NCBI GenBank assembly: GCA_023448955.1
Contig: JAEXJU010000212.1
Span: 1 to 11,937 of the forward strand
Length of the DNA: 11,937 nucleotides
Source: Bacteroidota bacterium
Lineage (GTDB): Bacteria > Bacteroidota > Bacteroidia > Flavobacteriales > Weeksellaceae
Direction of reading: 5' to 3'
A program made the position numbers and the translations under genes. The notes below the pieces were generated by a model that ran no database searches, had not been told where the DNA came from, and worked only from the letters and a program-made list of their open reading frames with translations. This document shows, in pieces, positions 1 to 7,784 of this stretch. Within the stretch, counting starts at the first letter, position 1; each line of letters begins with the position of its first letter.

Positions 1-2069
1 GAAATACACTCTTGCTTTCTGTGGTCACGTTTTTCCTGATTGCGCTTATTGCCAGCCTCGTAAAAGATTTTCCGGTGGCTGTATATCTGGAAATCATCAT
101 TTTCGGGTTTTTCTTTTCTATGATTGGTGTCTATGGTCTCAGGCTTGCTGTATTCGGGTCTATTGCTTTAGTTGTTCTCAGTATTTTTATAGACGGACAT
201 CTTACCGGCAACAATATCTTCAGAAGCTCCATTATATTTTTCCTCGGCTGTCTGTGGTTTTTTGTGGTGTTTATGATCGTTACCAGGCTACAGCCTTATA
301 AACTGGCAAGTCAGGTTGTTGGTGAGAACTATCTGGAACTAGCAGATTATCTCAGGATAAAAGCAAAATATTATTCTAAAAGTCCTGATTATGATGCTTT
401 GCTGAATCAGCTAATTTCTCAGCAGATCAAAATCAAAAATCATCAGGAAGATACCAGGGAAATTGTCTTTAAAACAAGGCAGATCGTTAATGAATCTACA
501 ACACAAAGCCGGATTCTGATGCTAATGTTTCTTAATTCGATTGATTTATATGATAAGCTTCTGACGTCTGAGAATGATTATAAAAGGATGAATCTGGTTT
601 TCGGTGATTCCGCATTATTGCAGAAAATCCATTATTTTCTTCTGTTGATGGCCGATGAGATTACCAATTTGGGCATTTCACTTCAGAGCGGCTCGGAATT
701 CAGGCAGATAACTAATTTTGACGAAGAGCTGAAAAACATTTACGATGAATTTTTTGATTACAGAGCTCAGAAATTTTCTCCGGATACACTAGAAGACTTT
801 ATGATGATGCGGCAGATCCTGATGAGGATTACTGAAATCACCGATGAAGTCAAAACAATCTTTAAAGTTAATTCTCAGGATCAGAAACTTGCCAAGAGCC
901 TTTCCACAGGATTGGACTATTCCAAATTTCTCCCAAAAGAGGAAAAGCTGAACCGAAAAGTGTTTCTATCCAACTTTTCTCTAGACTCCGGGCACTTCCG
1001 TCATGCAGTGAGAGTTACCGTTGCCTTGCTTCTTGGCTATATTGTATCGCGCTTTTCAATCCTCGGAATAGGTCATTCTTACTGGATACTTATTACCATT
1101 ATTGCCATTCTGAAACCGGCTTACGCCACCACAAAACACAGAAATCTTCTCCGGCTCTACGGAACTGCAGCCGGCGCAGTAATAGCTTACATTCTATTAT
1201 TTTTTGTCCAGGAACCAACAGCCTTGCTTGTGATCCTTCTTTTAAGTATGATTTTGTGTTTCAGTCTGTTGAAATCCAATTATTCCTGGGCCGTTTTATT
1301 TATGACGATTTATATATTTCTGTCATTCAACTTTCTGAACCCGGGAAATGTTAATCTGATTTTTAAAGACAGGCTTCTTGATACCATCATTGGCGGTGCA
1401 GTAACTTTTCTGGTGGCTTATTTCATCCTTCCGGTTTGGGAACACACTCAGAATCTGACTCTGATGAAAAAATCTTCCAAAAGTAATCTTGATTATTTCC
1501 GGTTGGTGATGGATCATTTCATTAAAAAAGAAAATGTGGATGATCAGGATTTCCGCCTGAAACGTAAGAATGCCATTATAGATCTGGCAAACCTATCAGA
1601 CAATTTTCAGAGAATGATTTCCGATCCAAAAAATCAGCAAAGAAAGCTAGAAACCGTTCATCAGTTTGTAACAACCACACACCTTATAACAGCTTATACA
1701 GCATCGCTTTCTCAATATGCTAAATCCGGACATCACTTTCCCGAAATTGATTTCGAGAGCTGGAAAATTAAAATCTCTGCCGAATTAATAAGAACCTCAT
1801 CTCTGCTTTTTCAAAAAGAGCTGGATGAGCAGATTAAAATTGAAAGCCACATCAAGCCGGAAGATCAAGTTACGGATCTGCTGGAAAAAAGAAGAGCCGA
1901 AATCGAACAGCAGGAAATATCAAACGAAAGAAAACCTTTTGCAGTAAGCCATCTCACGGAAATCAAAAACATCCGTGAACTCCTGGAACTGATTTATGAT
2001 GTTGCGAAAGATCAACGAAAAATCATTGAAGAATACCTTGTATATCAGTCTACGATTGCCAGGCAATAA
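1..2069 (+). CDS. FUSC-family (YccS/YhfK-like) membrane protein, 5'-truncated by window edge
   Basis: This is the C-terminal part of a large inner-membrane protein of the fusaric-acid-resistance (FUSC/YccS/YhfK) type. The frame is open to base 1, and the TTG at 12 is an internal leucine codon, so the true start lies outside. About 685 residues are visible from base 12; full family members are usually somewhat over 700. Numbering from base 12: a first hydrophobic cluster at about 1-92, a long soluble helical region at about 95-325, a second cluster of about five or six segments at 328-475 (including YWILITIIAILKP and a basic KHRNLLRLYGT loop), then a charged helical tail. Two membrane bundles, each followed by a soluble domain, is the family architecture. 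Members are proposed to export aromatic acids or similar compounds, but the substrate here cannot be read. The 3' end overlaps the opposite-strand gene by 25 bp. Confidence 0.85.
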   Translation, partial: NTLLLSVVTFFLIALIASLVKDFPVAVYLEIIIFGFFFSMIGVYGLRLAVFGSIALVVLSIFIDGHLTGNNIFRSSIIFFLGCLWFFVVFMIVTRLQPYKLASQVVGENYLELADYLRIKAKYYSKSPDYDALLNQLISQQIKIKNHQEDTREIVFKTRQIVNESTTQSRILMLMFLNSIDLYDKLLTSENDYKRMNLVFGDSALLQKIHYFLLLMADEITNLGISLQSGSEFRQITNFDEELKNIYDEFFDYRAQKFSPDTLEDFMMMRQILMRITEITDEVKTIFKVNSQDQKLAKSLSTGLDYSKFLPKEEKLNRKVFLSNFSLDSGHFRHAVRVTVALLLGYIVSRFSILGIGHSYWILITIIAILKPAYATTKHRNLLRLYGTAAGAVIAYILLFFVQEPTALLVILLLSMILCFSLLKSNYSWAVLFMTIYIFLSFNFLNPGNVNLIFKDRLLDTIIGGAVTFLVAYFILPVWEHTQNLTLMKKSSKSNLDYFRLVMDHFIKKENVDDQDFRLKRKNAIIDLANLSDNFQRMISDPKNQQRKLETVHQFVTTTHLITAYTASLSQYAKSGHHFPEIDFESWKIKISAELIRTSSLLFQKELDEQIKIESHIKPEDQVTDLLEKRRAEIEQQEISNERKPFAVSHLTEIKNIRELLELIYDVAKDQRKIIEEYLVYQSTIARQ

Positions 2070-2656
2070 TCTTCGAAAAAAGAAACTTTCGCATTGAAAA
2101 AATCTTCATTATCAGGATCATAAACACGGCTTTTTACACAAAATTCCTGTTTCAGGTCAAAAGGAAGCACATCATAATGCTTCTTAAGTGACCAGTGCTT
2201 GCTGTGGTGGATTTTGTATAGCGCTTCTTTCACGCACCAGATTGCAGTCAGAAAATCGACTTCCTGAGAATTATCTATAAAAAAATCTTCGTGAAGAATA
2301 AACTTATGCCGGATCTTGGTGATTTTCTCTTTCCTTTTTTCAAGATCGATCCCGATTTTATTTTTTGAAATCGCTAAAGCAGCTAATGGAAAAGAATGAC
2401 TAACGGAAATATATTGATCTGACGGAAAAAGATAAGGCTCACCGTTTTCTTTATAAAGAATCTTGTGATCCGGCAAAACAGACTTCAGCATTTTCCTCAC
2501 CATCAGCACCTCAGCAATTTTATGGGGATGATAACCCAGAACTTTATGCTGGTTTTCGGGTTCCAGAAGTTTTTCAGTATCCAATTCTTCTGATTCATCA
2601 TACTTCCATATCAGAATAATGGCTTTATCATCGGAAAAATCTCTGTAAAGTGGCAT
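2045..2656 (-). CDS. 4'-phosphopantetheinyl transferase, Sfp superfamily
   Basis: Transfers the 4'-phosphopantetheine arm of CoA to a serine of a carrier protein (acyl or peptidyl), converting apo to holo form in the cytosol. The 203-residue protein is in the usual Sfp-type size range. Family motifs are all present: an N-terminal substrate motif around KENGEPYL (69-76), ISVSHS (83-88), the Mg2+-binding GIDLE (D104 and E106), and the catalytic WCVKEALYK (W140, K143, E144, K148). The start is the ATG at 2656-2654; no clear Shine-Dalgarno sequence and no TAnnTTTG promoter was found upstream. A small AT-rich hairpin (7-bp arms 2664-2670 and 2675-2681) lies just before the start. The partner carrier protein is unknown: it may be the fatty-acid ACP or a secondary-metabolite carrier such as that of a flexirubin-type pigment (inference). 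The gene is convergent with, and overlaps, the FUSC gene. Confidence 0.93.
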   Translation of the reverse strand: MPLYRDFSDDKAIILIWKYDESEELDTEKLLEPENQHKVLGYHPHKIAEVLMVRKMLKSVLPDHKILYKENGEPYLFPSDQYISVSHSFPLAALAISKNKIGIDLEKRKEKITKIRHKFILHEDFFIDNSQEVDFLTAIWCVKEALYKIHHSKHWSLKKHYDVLPFDLKQEFCVKSRVYDPDNEDFFNAKVSFFEDYCLAIVD

Positions 2657-2717
2657 TAATAATATTTTAAGATGTTAAAATTAATAAAAACCATCGACTT
2701 GAAAATCCTGTCTGAAA

Positions 2718-2759
2718 CTTAAAAATGCCTTAAAAATGTGGCTTTAAGATTATTTTAAC
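2718..2759 (+). promoter_or_regulatory. 11-bp-spaced direct repeats, candidate activator site
   Basis: CTTAAAAATG occurs exactly twice, at 2718-2727 and 2729-2738, an 11-bp period. A second pair follows at the same period: TTTAAG at 2743 and TTTAAC at 2754. The array ends about 12 bp before a candidate -7 box (2772-2779) and lies where the -33 element should be. Direct repeats about one helical turn apart are typical of OmpR/PhoB-family response-regulator sites. Assignment to such a regulator is inference only; the DNA is AT-rich and simple repeats can arise by chance. Confidence 0.35.
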
Positions 2760-2771
2760 AGTTATACGATG

Positions 2772-2779
2772 TAAATTTG
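2772..2779 (+). promoter_or_regulatory. Bacteroidetes-type -7 promoter box TAAATTTG
   Basis: TAAATTTG matches the Bacteroidetes -7 consensus TAnnTTTG exactly and lies 10 nt before the ATG at 2790. No good TTTG/TTG box is found 17-23 nt upstream, which fits a promoter helped by an activator at the repeats just upstream. Transcription from it would leave a leader of only a few bases, so either the message is nearly leaderless or translation begins further in. Confidence 0.45.
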
Positions 2780-2789
2780 CGGTATCGAA

Positions 2790-3170
2790 ATGAGAAAAGG
2801 AATTATATATTTACTGATGACCGTTTTTCTGCTTTTCATAGCAGAGAACAAACAGTCGCTTGATTTCCAGCAGGATTTTGGAAATCAGAATTTCTCATTA
2901 CACCTATTTTCCTTTGCAAAAAAACACCGTCTGAATCATTCGCTGGAAAAAAATTCTTTTCAACAGATCAATGATTCTCTGGATTCTCCCGAAGAAAATA
3001 GCCCAAATGACATTGACTTTAATCATCTTAATGCCTTGTCGATCTTTGCGATTGGATTCGGTTACATTCTAAACCATATTTTCCAGCGCAAAAAACAATT
3101 TTTTTTCAACTCCGCAATTTTACCTTCTCCGGTAAGGCGGTTCATTCTGCTTCGTAATATCAGAATTTAA
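2790..3170 (+). CDS. small membrane protein of unknown function
   Basis: I do not recognise this 126-residue protein. It starts MRKG followed by a hydrophobic segment (about 4-18), then a polar, Asn/Ser/Asp-rich stretch (about 19-78), a second hydrophobic segment (about 79-97, LNALSIFAIGFGYILNHIF), and a basic tail (QRKKQ, then PVRRFILLRNIRI). By the positive-inside rule the predicted topology is both ends in the cytoplasm with a periplasmic loop of about 60 residues. Alternatively the first segment is a signal peptide, though there is no clear cleavage motif and no lipobox. An exact TAnnTTTG box lies just upstream. It precedes the RND operon on the same strand with a 212-bp gap and no convincing terminator, so co-transcription is possible but unproven. 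It is not His-rich, unlike the small metal-binding ORFs that often accompany metal-type RND systems. Confidence 0.6.
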   Translation: MRKGIIYLLMTVFLLFIAENKQSLDFQQDFGNQNFSLHLFSFAKKHRLNHSLEKNSFQQINDSLDSPEENSPNDIDFNHLNALSIFAIGFGYILNHIFQRKKQFFFNSAILPSPVRRFILLRNIRI

Positions 3171-3269
3171 AATCTATCTCCCCGAAAACAAAATTACCCT
3201 TATTCCAAAGTGGTAATAATATCTGTTGTTTTCAACAATTCAATTTTTACCAAAAAAAGAATTTTAATT

Positions 3270-3281
3270 AACATTAATGTT
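3270..3281. promoter_or_regulatory. 12-bp perfect palindrome upstream of the efflux operon
   Basis: AACATTAATGTT is a perfect 12-bp palindrome about 100 bp before the adaptor start. A dyad in this position could be the operator of a dimeric repressor such as the TetR-family proteins that control many RND operons, but no such regulator is encoded in the window. The surrounding 3171-3382 gap also holds a small hairpin (ATTACC 3193-3198 with GGTAAT 3212-3217) without a T-run. I found no convincing TAnnTTTG promoter here. Palindromes made largely of A and T are common by chance, so the call is weak. Confidence 0.25.
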
Positions 3282-3382
3282 CAGTTCTGATAACCATCAT
3301 TTCTCAGATCTTGCTTAAAATAAAACTTATTATAATGAAACAGAAAAGTTTCAAAACTTCCTTAAAAAAAATAAAAAATATT

Positions 3383-4468
3383 ATGAAAAAAAGAGTTGCA
3401 TTATCTGTCGCTCTCAGCAGTATGCTGATCATCTTCAGCTGTAAAGACAAAAAAGAAGAAAAAGAAGAAGCCGCTGTCTTTCCGGTAACATCTCCAGTAA
3501 AAATGGATACTGTAATCACCAAAGAATTCGTCTCCCAGATCCGCTCGGAAAAAAATATAGAAATCCGCGCTCAAGAAAAAGGGTTTCTTGAAAAAATATA
3601 TGTAGATGAAGGCCAGCACGTACAAGCCGGACAAGTTTTGTTTAGAATTATGCCACAACTTTATCAGGCTGATGTTTTGAAAGCTAAAGCAGAAGTTGCA
3701 CAAGCAGAAATCGAGTTACAAAACTCCAGCACACTAGCTAATAACAATGTTGTTTCCATTAACGAAAAGAAAATGGCGAAAGCTAAACTGGACGCTGCAA
3801 AAGCAGAACTTAATCTGGCTCAGACGCACTTATCTTTTACCACAATAAAAGCGCCTTTTTCCGGAATTATTGACCGTCTTCCACTCAAATTAGGTAGTCT
3901 GATTGATGAAGGCGCATTGCTCACTACCCTTTCCGACAATGGCGGCATCTTCGCTTATTTTAATGTTTCCGAACCGGAATATCTTAATTATCAAATGCAT
4001 TCTGCGGAGCGAAGTAATAATCTTGTTTCACTGATTATGGCTAATGGCGAAAAATTTCCTGATAAAGGTATCATCCAGACCATAGAAGGCGAGTTTGACA
4101 GCGAAACCGGGAATATTGCTTTCAGAGCCAAATTTCCAAATGCTAATCAACTCTTGAGAAACGGGGAAACTGGAAAAATCCAAATGACACTTCCTCTCAA
4201 AAATGCATTAATCATTCCTCAGAAAGCAACTTATGAGATCCAGGATCAGAAATACGTATTTGTTGTCGGAAATGATGGTGTTGCGAGGTCTAAGAATATT
4301 AAAGTAGCTTATGAACTTCCTGATATATATGTGGTTTCAGAAGGAATTAATGTTGGTGATAAGATCCTTCTGGAAGGCGTTCAGAAAGTGAAGGACGACC
4401 AAAAAGTACAAACCAAATTTCAGGATCCGAAAAAAGTGTTGAGCTCATTAAAATTACAGGCAAACTAA
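3383..4468 (+). CDS. RND efflux periplasmic adaptor (membrane fusion protein), lipoprotein
   Basis: Periplasmic adaptor of an AcrA/MexA-type tripartite pump, linking the inner-membrane transporter to the outer-membrane channel. From the ATG at 3383 it has 361 residues. The N-terminus (MKKR, hydrophobic stretch, IIFSC with Cys20, then a Lys/Glu-rich linker) is a lipoprotein signal; Phe at -2 is slightly unusual for a lipobox. Next come a first lipoyl half (about 59-88, with EGQHVQAGQVLFRI), an alpha-helical hairpin rich in Ala/Lys/Glu (about 92-150), the second lipoyl half (about 152-183, IKAPFSGIIDR), a beta-barrel region and a C-terminal membrane-proximal domain. In-frame starts at 3311 (TTG) and 3335 (ATG) would put up to 24 mostly basic residues before the signal peptide, so 3383 is preferred. 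First gene of a three-gene operon; substrate unknown. Confidence 0.94.
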   Translation: MKKRVALSVALSSMLIIFSCKDKKEEKEEAAVFPVTSPVKMDTVITKEFVSQIRSEKNIEIRAQEKGFLEKIYVDEGQHVQAGQVLFRIMPQLYQADVLKAKAEVAQAEIELQNSSTLANNNVVSINEKKMAKAKLDAAKAELNLAQTHLSFTTIKAPFSGIIDRLPLKLGSLIDEGALLTTLSDNGGIFAYFNVSEPEYLNYQMHSAERSNNLVSLIMANGEKFPDKGIIQTIEGEFDSETGNIAFRAKFPNANQLLRNGETGKIQMTLPLKNALIIPQKATYEIQDQKYVFVVGNDGVARSKNIKVAYELPDIYVVSEGINVGDKILLEGVQKVKDDQKVQTKFQDPKKVLSSLKLQAN

Positions 4469-4469
4469 A

Positions 4470-4542
4470 TAATGATTAATGATTAATTGTTAATGGCAAC
4501 AATGTTTCCCATCAATAATTAACAATTCATAATTAATAATTA
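4470..4542. repeat. 25-bp inverted repeat filling the adaptor-pump spacer
   Basis: Arms 4470-4494 and 4518-4542 are inverted copies matching at 22 of 25 positions, with the 10 bp nearest the loop (AATTGTTAAT and ATTAACAATT) perfect. The 23-nt centre contains a further mini-dyad (GGcAAC, loop AAT, GTTtCC at 4495-4509). The structure occupies almost the whole 79-bp spacer and its 3' arm ends 5 nt before the pump ATG, so as RNA it would fold over the ribosome-loading region. There is no T-run after it, so it is not a standard terminator. It may be a copy of a dispersed AT-rich intergenic repeat. Confidence 0.6.
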
Positions 4543-4547
4543 AAATT

Positions 4548-7500
4548 ATGTTTAAGAAATTCATACGCAGACCAGTTCTGTCGATAGTCATCTCACTGAT
4601 TATTGTTTTCATGGGTGTTTTATCTCTTGTGAAACTTCCCATAACCCAATTCCCCTCTATTTCTCCGCCAAAAGTAAATATTACAGCAGAATATCCTGGT
4701 GCTAATAACGAGTTGCTCATCAAATCTGTTGTCATTCCTTTAGAACGCGGACTAAACGGTGTTCCGGGAATGAAATATATGACCTCTGACGCCGGTAACG
4801 ACGGTGAAGCATCAATTCAGGTGGTTTTCGATTTGGGAACCGACCCGAATGTTGCAGCGGTAAACGTTCAAAACCGTGTATCATCTGTTGTTAATAAGCT
4901 ACCGCCTTTGGTAGTTCGTGAAGGTGTGAAAATCACTCGTGAAGAACCGAATATGCTAATGTATATCAACCTTTACAGTGATAATCCGAAAGCTGACCAG
5001 AAGTTCCTCTTCAATTATGCTGACATCAACCTGATTTCCGAACTGAAAAGGGTGAGCGGTGTTGGTTTTGCAGACATCCTGGGAACTCGCGAATATGCAA
5101 TGAGAATCTGGCTGAAGCCCGACAGAATGACGGCTTACGGCATCTCCGCAGATGAAGTGATGGAATCGCTAAACGAGCAAAGTTTGGAAGCTTCTCCCGG
5201 AAAAACAGGCGAAAGTTCCGGAAAACGTTCGCAATCTTTTGAATATATTCTGAAATATCCTGGCCGTTTCAATAACGAGAAGGATTATGGAAACATCATC
5301 CTGAAAGCCAATCCTAACGGAGAATTTGTACGATTGAAAGATGTGGCTGATATTGAATTTGGTTCATCTATGTATGACATCTACTCTACCCTGAACGGAA
5401 AACCGTCCGCAGCGATTACTTTGAAACAATCCTACGGTTCAAACGCAAGTGATGTTATCAAGAATGTGAAAGTTCTAATGAAAGACCTTGAAAAAACTTT
5501 CCCAAAAGGTATGCATTACGAAATCAGTTATGACGTTTCAAGATTCCTGGATGCGTCGATTGAAAAAGTAGTCCATACATTATTTGAAGCGTTTATCTTA
5601 GTTGCCATCGTGGTTTTCCTTTTCTTGGGCGACTGGCGTTCTACTTTGATTCCAACCATTGCCGTTCCGGTTTCTTTGGTAGGAACATTTGCCGTGATGT
5701 CTGCCTTCGGAATTACATTGAACTTGATTTCACTCTTTGCTTTGGTAATGGCAATTGGTATCGTTGTCGATGATGCAATTGTGGTGATAGAAGCTGTTCA
5801 CGCCAAGATGGAAGAAAAACATCTCTCGCCACTCAAAGCCACGGAAGAAGCGATGCACGAAATTAGTGGTGCAATTATCGCCATCACTTTGGTAATGGCT
5901 TCGGTTTTCATTCCGGTAGCATTTATGTCCGGTCCGGTTGGAGTTTTCTATCGTCAGTTTTCGATTACGATGGTTTCATCCATTATACTTTCGGGAGTTG
6001 TCGCTTTGACATTGACACCTGCTTTATGCGCTTTGATTCTTAGAAACAATCACGGCAAAGAGAAGAAGAAAACACCAATCAACAGATTTTTGGATAGTTT
6101 TAATAATCTGTTTACTGTTGGAGCCGGAAAATACCACAACTTTTTGACAAAAGTGGTTACCAGAAAAATGATTACGCTTCCATTACTGCTGCTTTTCTGT
6201 ATCGGAACATTTTTCCTGAGCAACAAATTGCCTACCGGATTTATTCCAAGTGAAGACCAGGGAATGATATACGCCATTATCCAAACGCCTCCGGGTTCCA
6301 CTTTGGAAAGAACTAACCAGATTGCACTTGAACTTCAGAAGCAATGTGAAGAGATTGACGGCGTGTCATCGGTTTCATCTTTGGCTGGTTATGAGATTTT
6401 GACAGAAGGAACTGGTTCTAACTCAGGAACTTGTTTAATTAACCTTAAAAACTGGGACGAAAGAAAAGAATCAGCCACAGAAATCATAGAACAACTGGAA
6501 CAAAAAGCCAAAGAAATTCCCGGAGCGAATATCGAATTCTTCCAACCGCCGTCAATTCCAGGTTATGGTGCAGCCGGAGGTTTTGAATTAAGACTTCTGG
6601 ACAAAGCCGGAAGTGGCGATTATCACAAAATGGAACAGGTCAGCAATGATTTTGTGAAAGAATTGAAAAAACGTCCGGAACTGGGTTCAGCTTTCACATT
6701 CTATTCTGCGAGTTTCCCTCAATATATGCTGAAAGTTGATAATGATTTGGCAGAACAAAAAGGTGTAACCATAGAAAAAGCGATGGATAACCTTTCGACT
6801 TTGATCGGTTCTAATTATGAGACAAGTTTCATCCGCTTCGACAGACCTTACAAGGTGATTGTTCAGGCTGGTCCGCAATATCGTGCGTTGCCAAGTGATT
6901 TACTGAAGCTTTATGTCAAAAATGATAAAGACCAGATGGTTCCTTATTCAGATTTTATGCACCTTGAAAAAGTGTATGGACTGTCGGAAATCACGAGACA
7001 TAATATGTACAATTCTTCTGAAGTAAGCGGAACACCAGCGCCTGGATACAGTTCCGGAGATGCAATCAAAGCCATTCAGGAAGTTGCGGATAAAACCTTG
7101 CCAAGAGGTTTCGGAATCGACTGGGCGGGGATTTCCAAAGACGAAGTTTCCAGAGGCAATGAAGCGATTTACATTTTCTTGGTTTGTCTCGGCTTCGTTT
7201 ATCTGATTCTATCTGCGCAATATGAAAGTTTTATCTTGCCTTTGCCAATTATTTTGTCTTTACCAACGGGGATTTTCGGAGCATTTTTATGTCTGACGCT
7301 TTTCGGATTAGAAAATAACATCTATGCACAAGTTGCAATGGTAATGCTCATCGGATTACTTGGAAAGAACGCCGTTTTGATTGTCGAATTTGCCGTTCAG
7401 AAAAAAGCAGAAGAAGGACTTTCTACAAAAGAAGCCGCTTTGCAAGGTGCGTCTTTAAGATTCCGTCCGATTTTGATGACATCGTTCGCATTCATTGCCG

Positions 7501-7757
7501 GATTGATTCCATTAGCTATGGCAACTGGTCCTGGAGCCGTTGGTAACAGAACCATAGGAACAGCTGCAGCAGGCGGAATGCTCATCGGAACTATTTTCGG
7601 ATTGATGATAATTCCTGGATTGTATTACATTTTCGCCAACATTGCCGCTAAGTCCAAACTGACTTACTATGAAGAAGAAAATCCTCTCACCGAACAAACC
7701 GAACCATACAAACACGATGGCAAATATGAAGATAAAAATTCCAACGTGGATAATTGA
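4548..7757 (+). CDS. RND multidrug efflux transporter, HAE1 (AcrB/MexB) type
   Basis: Inner-membrane, proton-driven pump subunit of the tripartite efflux system. The 1069 residues match the usual size (about 1030-1070). The N-terminus MFKKFIRRPVLSIVISL is the characteristic cytoplasmic end and TM1, followed by a large periplasmic porter domain, TM2-TM6, a second periplasmic domain and TM8-TM12. Proton-relay residues are intact: Asp408 and Asp409 in IGIVVDDAIVVIEAV (AcrB D407/D408) and Lys940 in IGLLGKNAVLIVEFA (AcrB K940), with the RPILMTS motif after TM10. The double Asp with this TM4 sequence points to the hydrophobe/amphiphile exporting HAE1 branch rather than the heavy-metal CzcA branch. 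The acidic, polar tail (about 1045-1069) is cytoplasmic. It is the second operon gene, 79 bp after the adaptor. The transported compound cannot be inferred from sequence. Confidence 0.97.
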   Translation: MFKKFIRRPVLSIVISLIIVFMGVLSLVKLPITQFPSISPPKVNITAEYPGANNELLIKSVVIPLERGLNGVPGMKYMTSDAGNDGEASIQVVFDLGTDPNVAAVNVQNRVSSVVNKLPPLVVREGVKITREEPNMLMYINLYSDNPKADQKFLFNYADINLISELKRVSGVGFADILGTREYAMRIWLKPDRMTAYGISADEVMESLNEQSLEASPGKTGESSGKRSQSFEYILKYPGRFNNEKDYGNIILKANPNGEFVRLKDVADIEFGSSMYDIYSTLNGKPSAAITLKQSYGSNASDVIKNVKVLMKDLEKTFPKGMHYEISYDVSRFLDASIEKVVHTLFEAFILVAIVVFLFLGDWRSTLIPTIAVPVSLVGTFAVMSAFGITLNLISLFALVMAIGIVVDDAIVVIEAVHAKMEEKHLSPLKATEEAMHEISGAIIAITLVMASVFIPVAFMSGPVGVFYRQFSITMVSSIILSGVVALTLTPALCALILRNNHGKEKKKTPINRFLDSFNNLFTVGAGKYHNFLTKVVTRKMITLPLLLLFCIGTFFLSNKLPTGFIPSEDQGMIYAIIQTPPGSTLERTNQIALELQKQCEEIDGVSSVSSLAGYEILTEGTGSNSGTCLINLKNWDERKESATEIIEQLEQKAKEIPGANIEFFQPPSIPGYGAAGGFELRLLDKAGSGDYHKMEQVSNDFVKELKKRPELGSAFTFYSASFPQYMLKVDNDLAEQKGVTIEKAMDNLSTLIGSNYETSFIRFDRPYKVIVQAGPQYRALPSDLLKLYVKNDKDQMVPYSDFMHLEKVYGLSEITRHNMYNSSEVSGTPAPGYSSGDAIKAIQEVADKTLPRGFGIDWAGISKDEVSRGNEAIYIFLVCLGFVYLILSAQYESFILPLPIILSLPTGIFGAFLCLTLFGLENNIYAQVAMVMLIGLLGKNAVLIVEFAVQKKAEEGLSTKEAALQGASLRFRPILMTSFAFIAGLIPLAMATGPGAVGNRTIGTAAAGGMLIGTIFGLMIIPGLYYIFANIAAKSKLTYYEEENPLTEQTEPYKHDGKYEDKNSNVDN

Positions 7758-7784
7758 TAATAAATTGAAAAACAAAATGATAAA

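Noticed and set aside
3193..3217. Hairpin ATTACC/GGTAAT as a terminator of the small membrane protein gene
   Set aside because: The stem is weak and bulged and is not followed by a T-run.
3311..3382. Earlier start for the adaptor protein (TTG 3311 or ATG 3335)
   Set aside because: Either would place up to 24 mostly basic residues ahead of a complete lipoprotein signal peptide that begins at Met 3383.
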